Assembly (NCBI RefSeq): GCF_002294985.1
Contig: NZ_NSGE01000003.1
Coordinates: 434,001 to 498,000 of the forward strand
Source: Mesorhizobium sp. WSM3862
Lineage (GTDB): Bacteria; Pseudomonadota; Alphaproteobacteria; Rhizobiales; Rhizobiaceae
Direction: 5' to 3'
Length of the DNA: 64,000 nt
Within the stretch, counting starts at the first letter, position 1. The number at the start of each line of letters is the position of its first letter. The position numbers and the translations under genes were made by a program. Shown here in pieces: positions 8,628-17,288 of this stretch. The notes beneath the pieces are model-generated. The model ran no database searches and was not told the DNA's origin. It saw nothing but the letters and a program-made list of their open reading frames with translations.

Positions 8628-9164
8628 CTATATGTCCTGCTTTGGAACGAACTTCGCCGCCGGGACTGCGTAAAGCCCCGTCGGCGCGCCATGGAGCATG
8701 ATCTCTCGCTCGAAGACGAAGCCGCATTTCTCCAGCACGCGCCGCGATGCGGGATTGGCGGGACGCGCCAGTGCGATCACCCGATCGGCGCGCAAGGGGC
8801 CGAAAGCCGCGTGCAAGCTCCCCCGGACCAGTTCCGTCGCGTAGCCATGCCCCCAGGTCTCGGGGTGAAGATGATAGGACAGGTTCAGCCCATCGAAATC
8901 GCTCGATAAGGTGACACCGCCGAAGCCGATCAGCCTCTCGTTGGCTTCGACCGCCCAGCGACCAAATCCGTGCCTGTCCCAATGATCGATGTCGCGAGCG
9001 AGCCTTGCGGCACTCTGCTGCGGCGTGTCCGGCGTCGGGTCGGGGCGATGCGCCACCAGTTCGGGGCGCGAGAAAAGATCGGCCAGAAACTCCAGATCCG
9101 CCTGTTTGGGCCGGCGTAGCAGCAGTCGTTCGGTCTGCTGGCTGAGAGGCAATGGCGCGGCCAT
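8628..9164 (-). CDS. GNAT family N-acetyltransferase
   Basis: 178-aa acetyltransferase of the RimJ/RimL type. Seen: start TERLLLRRPKQADLEFLADL, the acetyl-CoA-binding segment HPETWGHGYATELVRGSLHA, and the closing NPASRRVLEKCGFVFERE, as in N-terminal-alanine or spermidine acetyltransferases. ATG 9164 is preceded by GGAG seven bases upstream; the frame remains open to 9248 without a better site. It lies 32 bases after ribB on the same strand and may be the last gene of an aroC-ribB transcript. Substrate unknown. Confidence 0.85.
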   Translation of the reverse strand: MAAPLPLSQQTERLLLRRPKQADLEFLADLFSRPELVAHRPDPTPDTPQQSAARLARDIDHWDRHGFGRWAVEANERLIGFGGVTLSSDFDGLNLSYHLHPETWGHGYATELVRGSLHAAFGPLRADRVIALARPANPASRRVLEKCGFVFEREIMLHGAPTGLYAVPAAKFVPKQDI

Positions 9165-9195
9165 CGTTTTTCTCCGCCGCCTGTCGGCCGAAACG

Positions 9196-10296
9196 TCAGA
9201 GAATTTCCGTCTTGGCGATGTGAATGCCGAATCCTTCGAGCCCGACATAGTGGCGCTCGCGCGAGGCGATCAGGTTGATCGAGGAAATGCCGAGATCCTT
9301 GAGGATCTGCGCTCCGAGCCCGATCTCGCGCCACTCGTTCTCGCGCCGGCGCGCCTCTTCGTGATCCTCGCGGTCGCCGCTCTGGGGCCGTTTGCGCTCC
9401 TGATGGGCGACGCCGACCGAGCCTTCGCGCAGGTAGACGATGACGCCACGCTTGCGCTCGCCCATCGCCTCCATGATGTGGTCCAAGCGGTGGCTGGTGC
9501 CGAAGACGTCGGTGACGACGTCTTCCGAATGCAGCCGCACCGGCACCTCCTCGCCGTCGCGGATGTCGCCAAAGACGACCGCGACATGGTGCATGGAATC
9601 CCAGGGCAGCGTGTAGGTGAAGACCTGCGCCTTGCCGCCGGGCGTCTCGATGTCGGAGCAGGCGACGCGCTCGACCAGCGTTTCCTTGCGCTGGCGATAG
9701 GCGATGAGATCGGCGACCGAGACCTGCTTCAGCCCGTGCTGCGCGGCGAAAGCCTGCACCTCAGGCCCGCGCTTGACGGTGCCGTCGTCGTTGACCAGTT
9801 CGGAGATGACGCCGATCGGCGGCAGCCCGGCGAGTTTGCACAGGTCGACCGCGGCTTCCGTATGGCCCGAGCGCATCAAGACACCGCCCTCGCGCGCGAT
9901 CAGCGGGAAGATGTGGCCGGGCCGCACGAAGTCGGAGGCACCAACATTGCCGTTGGCTAGGTTACGCACGGTGAGCGTGCGGTCGTCCGCCGAAATACCC
10001 GTCGTGGTGCCGTGCTTGAAGTCGACGCTGACGGTGAAAGCGGTGGTGTGGGCGGAATCATTGTCGGCCACCATGGGCGCAAGGTTCAGCCGCCTTGCGT
10101 CCTCGCGCAGCATCGGCGTGCAGACGATGCCGGAGGTGTTGCGGACGATGAAGGCCATCTTTTCCGGCGTGCAGTGGACGGCGGCAACGATCAGGTCGCC
10201 CTCGTTCTCGCGCCCATCATCGTCCATGACGACGACGATCTCGCCGCGCTCGAAAGCACGGATCGCTTCGACGATCTTCTTCTGGTCGTATGGCAT
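9196..10296 (-). CDS. ribB: 3,4-dihydroxy-2-butanone-4-phosphate synthase with degenerate GTP cyclohydrolase II domain
   Basis: 366-aa RibBA-like protein of riboflavin synthesis. Residues 1-205 are DHBP synthase: DDDGRENEGDLIVAA (acidic metal loop, residues 25-39), TTTGISADDR and RSGHTEAAVDL, converting ribulose 5-phosphate to the four-carbon precursor. Residues 210-366 align to GTP cyclohydrolase II, but the zinc cysteines are gone: the place of ECLTGDVFGSLRCDCG reads EDVVTDVFGTSHRLDH (258-273), and the GRGIGL and NNP(R/K)K motifs are also lost. The second half is therefore probably structural or regulatory, and the RibA step must be done elsewhere. Follows aroC on the same strand. Confidence 0.92.
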   Translation of the reverse strand: MPYDQKKIVEAIRAFERGEIVVVMDDDGRENEGDLIVAAVHCTPEKMAFIVRNTSGIVCTPMLREDARRLNLAPMVADNDSAHTTAFTVSVDFKHGTTTGISADDRTLTVRNLANGNVGASDFVRPGHIFPLIAREGGVLMRSGHTEAAVDLCKLAGLPPIGVISELVNDDGTVKRGPEVQAFAAQHGLKQVSVADLIAYRQRKETLVERVACSDIETPGGKAQVFTYTLPWDSMHHVAVVFGDIRDGEEVPVRLHSEDVVTDVFGTSHRLDHIMEAMGERKRGVIVYLREGSVGVAHQERKRPQSGDREDHEEARRRENEWREIGLGAQILKDLGISSINLIASRERHYVGLEGFGIHIAKTEIL

Positions 10297-10325
10297 GGAC
10301 GCTCGCTAGCTCGCTTGGGGAATAG

Positions 10326-10405
10326 GGCAGTAAGGGAGTAGGGAAAAGGAAAAAGTTTGGCGTCGCCGAATGCGACGTAACATACTCTCCTACTGCCTTA
10401 CTGCC
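10326..10405. repeat. Large inverted repeat between aroC and ribB
   Basis: Arms 10326-10345 and 10386-10405 match at 17 of 20 positions (GGCAGTAAGG... versus its complement). A nested hairpin CGTCGC-cgaat-GCGACG sits at 10361-10376. The right arm overlaps the last codons and stop of aroC. It could be a small mobile palindromic element or an intercistronic RNA structure in the aroC-ribB transcript. Confidence 0.65.
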
Positions 10406-11498
10406 TTCCCGTCTGTCCTCTATGGCGCAGATAATGATCCGCAATCGCGCAGGCAACCATGGCCTCGCCGATCGGCACGGCGCGGATGCCGACGCAGGGA
10501 TCGTGGCGGCCCTTGGTCATGACCTCGACGTCCTTGCCGTCCTTGTCGATCGATTTCCGCGGCGTGAGGATCGAGGAGGTCGGCTTGACGGCGAAGCGGG
10601 CGACGATCGCCTGGCCGGTCGAGATGCCGCCGAGGATGCCGCCGGCATTGTTGGACAAAAACACCGGCTTGCCGTCATTGCCGATCCGCATCTCGTCGGC
10701 ATTCTGTTCGCCGGTGATGCGGGCGGCTTCGAAGCCGTTGCCGATCTCGACGCCCTTGACGGCGTTGATCGACATCAGGCCGGAGGCTATGTCCTGGTCG
10801 AGCTTGGCATAGATCGGCGCGCCGAGGCCCGCCGGCACACCTTCGGCGACGATCTCGATCACCGCGCCGACCGACGAGCCGGCCTTGCGAATGCCGTCGA
10901 GATAGGCGGCAAAGACCGGAACCGAGGCCGGGTCGGGGGTGAAAAACGGGTTTTCCGCATCGCCAATGAAATTCCAGTTCCAATTGGCGCGATCGATCGA
11001 CTTTTCGCCCATCGAAACCAGCGCGCCGCGCACCACCATGCCCGGCACCACCTTGCGTGCCAGCGCGCCGGCCGCCACTCTAGCTGCCGTCTCGCGCGCC
11101 GAGGAGCGGCCGCCGCCGCGATGGTCGCGCAACCCGTATTTGACCTCATAGGTGTAATCGGCATGGCCCGGCCGGTACTGGCGGGCGATCTCGCCGTAAT
11201 CCTTGGAGCGCTGATCCACATTCTCGATCAGCATCGAGATCGGCGTGCCGGTGGTGATCATCGTCTCGCCGTCCTCGTCGAGGATGAAGCCGGAGAGGAT
11301 CTTGAGCTCGTCCGGCTCGCGGCGCTGGGTGACGAAGCGCGACTGGCCCGGGCGGCGCCGGTCGAGCTCGGCCTGGATGTCCTCGCGCTTGAAGCGGATC
11401 CCGGGCGGGCAGCCGTCGACAACGCAGCCAAGCGCGGCGCCATGGCTTTCACCCCAGGTGGTGACGCGGAAAAGATGGCCGAAGGTGTTGTGAGACAT
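10398..11498 (-). CDS. aroC: Chorismate synthase
   Basis: 366-aa enzyme that converts EPSP to chorismate with reduced FMN, last step of the shikimate pathway; cytoplasmic. The sequence carries the signatures [18 protein letters not shown] near the N-terminus, the [18 protein letters not shown] motif, and [10 protein letters not shown] with [14 protein letters not shown]. Length is normal. The final residues TGRQ and the stop are encoded by the right arm of the inverted repeat described next to it, suggesting that the element replaced the original C-terminal codons. ribB lies about 100 bases downstream. Confidence 0.97.
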   Translation of the reverse strand: MSHNTFGHLFRVTTWGESHGAALGCVVDGCPPGIRFKREDIQAELDRRRPGQSRFVTQRREPDELKILSGFILDEDGETMITTGTPISMLIENVDQRSKDYGEIARQYRPGHADYTYEVKYGLRDHRGGGRSSARETAARVAAGALARKVVPGMVVRGALVSMGEKSIDRANWNWNFIGDAENPFFTPDPASVPVFAAYLDGIRKAGSSVGAVIEIVAEGVPAGLGAPIYAKLDQDIASGLMSINAVKGVEIGNGFEAARITGEQNADEMRIGNDGKPVFLSNNAGGILGGISTGQAIVARFAVKPTSSILTPRKSIDKDGKDVEVMTKGRHDPCVGIRAVPIGEAMVACAIADHYLRHRGQTGRQ

Positions 11499-11709
11499 GG
11501 AAAAACGCCCTGCCCGGCGCGGACCCGGTTCGCCGGTTCAAGCGTGCCTTCTATTGGCGTTTTCCACAGCGGTCAAACGGTGATCGGATGCATCAATCTG
11601 TGATCTGGAGGATTTAGTTTTGACACATTCGGTTGGTTTCTGCTCTCTTCCATCCGCCGTTGAGGATCCGCCGTTGCTCATGCCGGCGCAATGACCAAAG
11701 AGGACGACG

Positions 11710-11967
11710 ATGCGTACCCTGATTGGCGCCGCCTGCGCCATGTTGCTCATTTCCACCGCTGCCGCGTTCGCCGGCCAGACCGAAGGCTTGATCAAGAAGG
11801 TCGACAAGGACACGCTGACGCTGACGCTGGACGACGGAAAGTCCTACAAGCTCAACGCCGAAACCGATCTCGACGCGCTGAAGCCCGGCATGGATATCGT
11901 CCTCGCCTACGACGTGACCAATGGCGAGAATGTCGTGACCGATATGCAGCTGCCGGACAGCGACTAG
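11710..11967 (+). CDS. DUF1344 family small exported protein
   Basis: 85 aa. A signal peptide is clear: MRTLIGAACAMLLISTAAAF with cleavage likely after AFA. The mature part is about 64 residues, with EGLIKKVDKDTLTLTLDDGK and a DGKSYKL strand, as in DUF1344 proteins, which are predicted small beta-rich periplasmic proteins of Rhizobiales. GAGGACGACG precedes the ATG. Function unknown. Divergent from aroC; the 210-bp gap contains a TTGACA at 11620-11625 but no clear -10. Confidence 0.85.
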   Translation: MRTLIGAACAMLLISTAAAFAGQTEGLIKKVDKDTLTLTLDDGKSYKLNAETDLDALKPGMDIVLAYDVTNGENVVTDMQLPDSD

Positions 11968-11985
11968 AATTAGGTCGCAACCTGG

Positions 11986-12686
11986 TCAACGAAACAACGG
12001 CGCCGGTCGTCCGGCCGCTATCTTGGTGGCTTCATCCTTCGCCTTTACGAGGATAGTCGACCCTCGGGCTATAGCGAACTGCTGACAAAATGCGTCGAGG
12101 CGATGCTGACCTTCGTTCAGCCGCCCCAAAGCGATTAGGATGAGGCCCCATGCCAGGTCAGTTTGCACGTAATTCTCCAACGCGAAACGTTTGAACTCCA
12201 TCTTTGCCCGTTGCTCGAAGATGTGGGCGACGTCCCCCAATGCAGTGATCTTCGACCAATCCAGTCGAGCGGCTTTTACAGCAGCCAATGCAACCCGTTC
12301 GACATGATAGTCACGATCGTTGGCGTAGAAAGAACACCAGCCTGGAATCGAGCCTGACAGGTCAATGGGGTCGATACAGAGATCAAAGGCGGCCGACTTT
12401 GCCGTTCTTTTCCACTTAAATTTTCCACGGCCGAAAATCGGCACAAAGTCGACCGATACGCCCCAGCAAGCAAAAAAGTCATTCCTTTCATCGTTTGAAA
12501 CTTCAACAGATAGCGCATGTGGTCCCTTGGGTCGCTCACCCAGAACAAATCGCCCACTCGCTGAAAATCTGGTGCCAGAGTGTCCGCCAGCGCTCCTGCG
12601 ACTATGTCGCCTAGGGCCTGCCCGCGGCGAATTGGGCGACCTAACTCAAGCCGTCGGCGAATTCTATCGATCAAACTGGAGAACAT
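11986..12686 (-). pseudogene. Hypothetical gene interrupted by a -1 frameshift at a T6 run
   Basis: Two overlapping minus-strand frames join into one product of about 233 aa. The first (from ATG 12684-12686, AGGA just upstream) gives MFSSLIDRIRRRLELGRPI ... MRYLLKFQTMKGMTF; then the other frame continues FFACWGVSVDFVPIFGRGKF ... AAGRPAPLFR to 11986. The junction is six A (plus strand 12472-12477), read as ACU UUU UUG in the mRNA. One extra T, or a -1 slip on U UUU UUG, restores the frame. Base composition is less GC-rich than the neighbours, suggesting acquisition. The protein may be DUF4304-like; I am not sure. Convergent with the DUF1344 gene. Confidence 0.65.
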
Positions 12687-12776
12687 GCAGTCCTAACCGG
12701 CCCAAAATCGTAAGCTGAGCATGACAGGTAAGCATTGCCGACTGCTACGATCAATTCGTTGCCAGGGTGTAGAGGC

Positions 12777-13364
12777 TTACAGCCACTCCAGGCTGCGGCC
12801 CTCGAGCCGGAGCAGGCGGTCCTGCGGCATCTCGAGACTGGCGGCTTCCTGCTTGGAAATGCCGGTGACGAGGCGGAAGAAGCAGCGCATGACCCCGCCA
12901 TGGGTGACGCAGACCGTCTGCCGTTGAAGCGCGTCGAACCACGGCCTGATCCGCTCGAGCAGCATCTCGTAGCTTTCGGCGCCCTCGCCGGGCGGCTGGA
13001 AATCCCACTTCGCGGCGCGGCGGCTTTTGGTCGAACCCGGGACACGCTTTTCGAGTTCGGCAAAGGTGAAACCCTGCCAGTCGCCGAAGCTTAGCTCCAC
13101 CAAGCGCGGATCGGTGCGATAGGCGAGCGGGTCGAGACCCATCGCCGCGCGCATCAGTTCCATCGTCTCACGCGTGCGGCGCATCGGGCTGGCGACAAAA
13201 TCGAAATTCGCGGCGTTTCCGATAAGGTCCGCCAACCGTCGGCCGTTTTGCGTCGCCTGCTCGCGGCCAAGTTCGTTGATATCGGTATCCGCCTGGCCTT
13301 GCAGCCGACCCTCGGCGTTCCACTGCGTCTGGCCGTGGCGCGCGATGTAGACGAGCGGATACAT
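12777..13364 (-). CDS. Histidine phosphatase family protein (phosphoglycerate-mutase-like)
   Basis: 195-aa cofactor-independent-of-2,3-BPG style phosphatase of the GpmB/CobC group. The catalytic phosphohistidine lies in YIARHGQTQWNAEGRLQGQ (H10), with ASPMRRTRETMELM, the acid ELSFGDWQG, and the second histidine in CVTHGGVMRCFFR. The family includes phosphosugar, phosphoserine and alpha-ribazole phosphatases; no specific substrate can be read. GGAG lies six bases before the ATG. It starts 51 bases after fabI on the same strand, a conserved rhizobial pairing. Confidence 0.9.
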   Translation of the reverse strand: MYPLVYIARHGQTQWNAEGRLQGQADTDINELGREQATQNGRRLADLIGNAANFDFVASPMRRTRETMELMRAAMGLDPLAYRTDPRLVELSFGDWQGFTFAELEKRVPGSTKSRRAAKWDFQPPGEGAESYEMLLERIRPWFDALQRQTVCVTHGGVMRCFFRLVTGISKQEAASLEMPQDRLLRLEGRSLEWL

Positions 13365-13415
13365 CAGGTCTCCGGAGGTCGGGCCAGGGCCTGGACGATA
13401 GACAGGCGGAGAGAA

Positions 13416-14234
13416 CTAGTCCTTGACGGTCGAGATGTCGGGCGCGTCGACCGCCTTCATGCCGACGACATGGTAGCCGGAATCGACGTGATGGACCTCG
13501 CCGGTCACGCCGCGCGACAGGTCCGACAGGAAGTAGACGCCGGAATCGCCGACCTCTTCCTGCGTCACCGTCTGCTTGAGCGGCGCGTTGTACTCGTTCC
13601 ATTTGAGGATGTAGCGGAAGTCGCCGATGCCGGAGGCGGCAAGGGTCTTGATCGGGCCGGCCGAGATGGCGTTGACGCGGATCTTCTTGGAGCCGAGGTC
13701 GACGGCCAGATAGCGCACGCTGGCCTCGAGCGCCGCCTTGGCGACGCCCATGACGTTGTAGTGAGGCATAACCTTCTCGGCGCCGTAATAGGTCAGCGTC
13801 AGCAGCGAGCCGCCTTCGCTCATCAGCGGCTCGGCGCGCTTGGCGATGGTGGTGAAGGAAAACACCGAAATATCCATGGTGCGCAGGAAATTATCGCGCG
13901 TCGTCTCGACATAACGGCCGGTCAGCTCGTCCTTGTCCGAGAAGGCGATGGCATGGACGAGGAAGTCGAGCTTGCCCCAGTGCTTGGCGATGTCGGCAAA
14001 GACTGCGTCCAGGCTTTCCGGGTCGGTCACGTCGCAATGGCCGGCGACATGCGCGTTGAGTTCCGCCGCCAGCGGCTCGACGCGCTTCTTGAACGCCTCG
14101 CCCTGATAGGTCAGCGCGATTTCGGCGCCGTGATCGACGCAAGCCTTGGCGATGCCGAAAGCGATCGACCGATTGTTTGCGACGCCAAGGATGAGGCCTC
14201 GCTTACCGGCCATCAGGCCCTGTCCACCCGCCAT
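13416..14234 (-). CDS. fabI: Enoyl-[acyl-carrier-protein] reductase (NADH)
   Basis: 272-aa SDR enzyme reducing trans-2-enoyl-ACP in the last step of the fatty-acid elongation cycle; target of triclosan-type inhibitors. Features: [20 protein letters not shown] nucleotide loop, [14 protein letters not shown], and the catalytic [19 protein letters not shown] with the FabI Tyr-x6-Lys spacing, then [17 protein letters not shown] 14234 ([11 protein letters not shown]) is chosen with GGAGAA ten bases upstream; an in-frame TTG 18 bases further up is possible. Downstream partner is the histidine phosphatase. Confidence 0.95.
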   Translation of the reverse strand: MAGGQGLMAGKRGLILGVANNRSIAFGIAKACVDHGAEIALTYQGEAFKKRVEPLAAELNAHVAGHCDVTDPESLDAVFADIAKHWGKLDFLVHAIAFSDKDELTGRYVETTRDNFLRTMDISVFSFTTIAKRAEPLMSEGGSLLTLTYYGAEKVMPHYNVMGVAKAALEASVRYLAVDLGSKKIRVNAISAGPIKTLAASGIGDFRYILKWNEYNAPLKQTVTQEEVGDSGVYFLSDLSRGVTGEVHHVDSGYHVVGMKAVDAPDISTVKD

Positions 14235-14341
14235 GTGCGCAATTCTCCGCAAGAATGTCTGCTTTGTGGAGCCCTATCGCACAGGCACAGGGCCCCTTCA
14301 AGCGTCGAAAACAGACTGGCTTGAGGAGAAAACTGCTTCGA

Positions 14342-15268
14342 TCAGCCTTTCCGCTTACGCATCAGGGCTTCGAGATCGGCGTCTCCACCCTCCGGCAGCA
14401 TCAGCCGCACATGGGCGTAGAGATCGCCATGGCCACCTACTTTTTCCGGCAGGCCCCTGCCCTTCAGGCGCAACACCTTGTCCGAGCTCGACCATGCGGG
14501 AACGTTGACCGCGAGCTTGCCGGTCGGCGTCTCGACGGCCACCTTGGCGCCGAGCACCGCGTCGGCGAGTTCGATAGGCAGGTCGACATGCAGGTCGCGG
14601 CCCTCGATGCGATAGCGCGGATGGCGGCGAATGTGAATTTTGACGAGCGCGTCGCCCGGCTGGCCGGGCCCCTGCTCGCCCTGACCCTTCAGGCGGATGG
14701 TCTGGCCCTCCTCGACATAGGCGGGAAGCTTGACCGCCATCTTGCGGCCGTCAGGGAACATCGCCGTCACCTTCTCCGCGGTGGCCGCCTCTTCGACGGT
14801 GATGTCCAGCGTGACATTGAGGTCGGGCGCCTGGACCGGCTGGCGACGGTCGCCACGGCCTGGACCCCGCCCACCCGAAAAGGCCTCCCCGAAGATCTGG
14901 CTGAAGATATCGCTGTTGCCGTCGAATGGATCGCCGCCCGGACGACCGGTGCGGAATTCGAAATGCGCCCCGCCCGGGCCCTGCTGACGGCGGAATCCGG
15001 CAAACGGATCGCCTCCGGCCGCGCCCTCGAAGCCCTGGAATCTCGGCTTGCCGTCGGCGTCGATCTCGCCGCGATCGTAAGCTGCGCGGCGCTTCTCGTC
15101 GCCGACGATCTCATAGGCCTGGTTGGCGGCCGCAAAACGCTCTTTCGCCTTCGGATCATTCGGATTCTGGTCCGGATGATGCTGCTTGGCGAGCTTGCGG
15201 TACGCCGATTTTATTTCCTTGGCCGAGGCGTTCTTGGCAACGCCCAGCACCTCATAGGGGTCGCGCAT
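14342..15268 (-). CDS. DnaJ/CbpA-like J-domain protein
   Basis: 308-aa class II Hsp40. Residues 1-68 form the J domain with [19 protein letters not shown] and the HPD motif in [12 protein letters not shown], which stimulates DnaK ATPase. A Gly/Phe/Arg-rich linker (about 75-140) follows, then two DnaJ C-terminal substrate-binding repeats ([39 protein letters not shown]). There is no CxxCxGxG zinc finger, so it is CbpA-like rather than DnaJ. ATG 15268 has AGGA close upstream. Lies between fabI and a lipoprotein gene on the same strand. Confidence 0.92.
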   Translation of the reverse strand: MRDPYEVLGVAKNASAKEIKSAYRKLAKQHHPDQNPNDPKAKERFAAANQAYEIVGDEKRRAAYDRGEIDADGKPRFQGFEGAAGGDPFAGFRRQQGPGGAHFEFRTGRPGGDPFDGNSDIFSQIFGEAFSGGRGPGRGDRRQPVQAPDLNVTLDITVEEAATAEKVTAMFPDGRKMAVKLPAYVEEGQTIRLKGQGEQGPGQPGDALVKIHIRRHPRYRIEGRDLHVDLPIELADAVLGAKVAVETPTGKLAVNVPAWSSSDKVLRLKGRGLPEKVGGHGDLYAHVRLMLPEGGDADLEALMRKRKG

Positions 15269-15367
15269 GCTTCCTGCCTGAAAGAGAGATTGGGTCCACA
15301 GTTGCCCTCTATATGCGCTCGCATAGGAAGAAATTCCAGTGGTGCAAGATGCCAATGGAGAGTGAAA

Positions 15368-15832
15368 TTAGAGCCCCTTGAACTCCTGCATGCGCCAGCC
15401 TCCGGCGTCGGCAATGCAGAGCTCGCCCTGGTACATGGCGACGCCGTCGAAACTTTCCCGCGTCGCGTTGAAGCGGCGGCAGGTCAAGCCGCCATCCTTG
15501 AGTTCGACCAGCTCGGTGATCGAGCCGCGCGAGCCGGTGCCGGCATTGGCCCATGGCACCGCCTGGCCGCCGAGCTCCTGGATGTCGGCGGAAGACACCG
15601 CATTGCCGATCGTGGTCTGGTCCGAGTCGTTGTCGCTGCTTGCCGGCACGGCGGGCGCGGACGGCGCGCTGGAGGTGATGATCGAGCGGTCAACCTCCGC
15701 CTTCTCGAGGCTGAAGCCGCCGGCGCCACAGGCCGCGAGCGGAAGCGCCAATGTCAGCAACGCAGCCTTGGCGCTGGCCGAAGCAATAACGCTCCATTGC
15801 CCGCTGTCAAAAGCTTGCGCGATACGCGACAA
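15368..15832 (-). CDS. RT0821/Lpp0805-type surface lipoprotein
   Basis: 154 aa with an N-terminal hydrophobic segment ending in the lipobox [10 protein letters not shown], so probably a lipoprotein acylated on the cysteine at about residue 35. The C-terminal domain ([34 protein letters not shown]) matches the surface-antigen family of alphaproteobacteria. Role unknown, likely envelope. The start is TTG at 15830-15832 with a strong GGGAGGAG upstream. It is divergent from pdxH, only about 40 bases apart, so the two promoters must overlap. Confidence 0.8.
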   Translation of the reverse strand: MSRIAQAFDSGQWSVIASASAKAALLTLALPLAACGAGGFSLEKAEVDRSIITSSAPSAPAVPASSDNDSDQTTIGNAVSSADIQELGGQAVPWANAGTGSRGSITELVELKDGGLTCRRFNATRESFDGVAMYQGELCIADAGGWRMQEFKGL

Positions 15833-15871
15833 TCGGCGAACTCCTCCCGCAACGTTAAAATTTGGAAAACT

Positions 15872-16489
15872 ATGAACGAAAGTGAGTTAACAAGCGGTGA
15901 CTTCGCCGAGGCTTTGGAGCCGTTCCGGCTGTTTGCCGAGTGGCTGGACGACGCCGTCAAGAGCGAGATCAACGACCCCAACGGCGTTGCGTTGGCAACC
16001 GTCGACGCCGACGGCATGCCGGATGTGCGGATGGTGCTGCTCAAGGGGTTCGACGAAAGGGGATTTGTCTTCTACACGAATTTCGAGAGCGCCAAGGGCC
16101 GCGAGATTCTTGGCAGCATGAAGGCGGCGATGTGCTTCCACTGGAAATCGCTGCGCCGCCAGGTGCGCGTGCGCGGGCCGGTGGAGATCGTCAGCGACGC
16201 CGAGGCCGACGCCTATTATGCGACGCGGCCGCGCGGCAGCCGCATCGGCGCCTGGGCCTCGAAACAGTCGCGGCCGCTGGAAAGCCGCTTCGCGCTGGAA
16301 AAGGCGGTGGCCGAATACACGGCGCGCTATGCGATCGGCGAAATCCCGCGGCCGAAACACTGGTCGGGCTTCCGCATCCTGCCGCAGACGATCGAGTTCT
16401 GGCACGACCGCCCGTTCCGGCTGCATGACCGCATCGTGTTCTCGAGAAACGACGCCGGCGGCTGGGACAAGACGCGGCTTTACCCCTGA
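15872..16489 (+). CDS. pdxH: Pyridoxamine 5'-phosphate oxidase
   Basis: 205-aa FMN enzyme oxidising pyridoxine/pyridoxamine 5'-phosphate to pyridoxal 5'-phosphate; dimeric, cytoplasmic. Sequence shows [35 protein letters not shown], the FMN/PLP-binding [20 protein letters not shown], and the C-terminal signature [14 protein letters not shown]. The reading frame is open far upstream on this strand through antisense of the DnaJ gene, but homology begins at ATG 15872. The SD is weak (GGAA). Confidence 0.95.
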   Translation: MNESELTSGDFAEALEPFRLFAEWLDDAVKSEINDPNGVALATVDADGMPDVRMVLLKGFDERGFVFYTNFESAKGREILGSMKAAMCFHWKSLRRQVRVRGPVEIVSDAEADAYYATRPRGSRIGAWASKQSRPLESRFALEKAVAEYTARYAIGEIPRPKHWSGFRILPQTIEFWHDRPFRLHDRIVFSRNDAGGWDKTRLYP

Positions 16490-16508
16490 TCGCCGAGAGC
16501 GAAGAGTT

Positions 16509-17261
16509 TCAGCCTTTCTTGCGGGTCATGAAGGCGGTCAACGCCGCGCGCGCCTCGTCGGACTTCAGCCGCTCGCGGAAATGCTCGCTCTCGACCTTGA
16601 TGCGGGCGACGAGTTCCTCGCGCGGCTCACGCATCAGATCGCGGGCAATCTTAAGCGCCTGCGGCGGCTTGGCGGCGATCTCGGCCGCCGCAGCCAGCAC
16701 CGCGCCTTCCAGGGCGTCTTCCACGACCACATCGTAGATCAGGCCGGCGGCCTTGGCGCGCTCAGCCGAAAAACCTTCGCCGAGACCGAGCAGCGCGAAG
16801 GCGCCCTGGCGGCCGAGGATCTGCGGCGCGAGCAGGCTGGAGCCGGCCTCCGGCACGAGGCCGAGGTCGACGAAGGGGGTGCGGAAGAGCGTGCGCGGCG
16901 TGGCGAAGGTCAGGTCGCAATGCAGATTGAGCGTGGTGCCGATGCCCACCGCTATGCCATCGACACCCGAGACCATCGGCTTCTCCGCCTTGGCCAGCGC
17001 CATCAGGAAATCCCACACCTCATTCCCGCCCTCGCCGCCGGTGGCGATCACCAGGAAATCCGCAAGATCGTTGCCGGCGGAAAAGGCACCGGGCACGCCG
17101 AGAAAGACATGGACGCGAACCGTCGGATCGGCATCACCTTCAGAAAGGGCGGCCGACATTTTCGCGTACATGGCACGTGTCAGCGCATTCTTCTTCTCAG
17201 GCCGGTTCATGCGGATGATCTGCACGGCGCCCCGGCGCTCGATGAGGATATGGTCGGTCAC
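16509..17261 (-). CDS. Enoyl-CoA hydratase/isomerase family protein
   Basis: 250-aa crotonase-fold protein. Seen: RMNRPEKKNALTRAMYAKM, the oxyanion-hole segment GVPGAFSAGNDLADF, and the second NH donor region VDGIAVGIGTTLNLHCDLTF. The position of the usual catalytic glutamates reads PFVDLGLVPEAGSS, so one Glu is retained. Start GTG 17261 with AAGGAA upstream. It follows the acyl-CoA dehydrogenase gene by 27 bases on the same strand, so the two probably form a two-step beta-oxidation or branched-chain acyl-CoA degradation unit. Confidence 0.9.
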   Translation of the reverse strand: MTDHILIERRGAVQIIRMNRPEKKNALTRAMYAKMSAALSEGDADPTVRVHVFLGVPGAFSAGNDLADFLVIATGGEGGNEVWDFLMALAKAEKPMVSGVDGIAVGIGTTLNLHCDLTFATPRTLFRTPFVDLGLVPEAGSSLLAPQILGRQGAFALLGLGEGFSAERAKAAGLIYDVVVEDALEGAVLAAAAEIAAKPPQALKIARDLMREPREELVARIKVESEHFRERLKSDEARAALTAFMTRKKG

Positions 17262-17288
17262 GATCGGTTCCTTCGGCTGACTGGCTGT

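Noticed and set aside
14255..15871. Upstream extension of the pdxH frame by more than 500 codons
   Set aside because: It is antisense of the DnaJ-like and lipoprotein genes; PdxH homology begins at ATG 15872.
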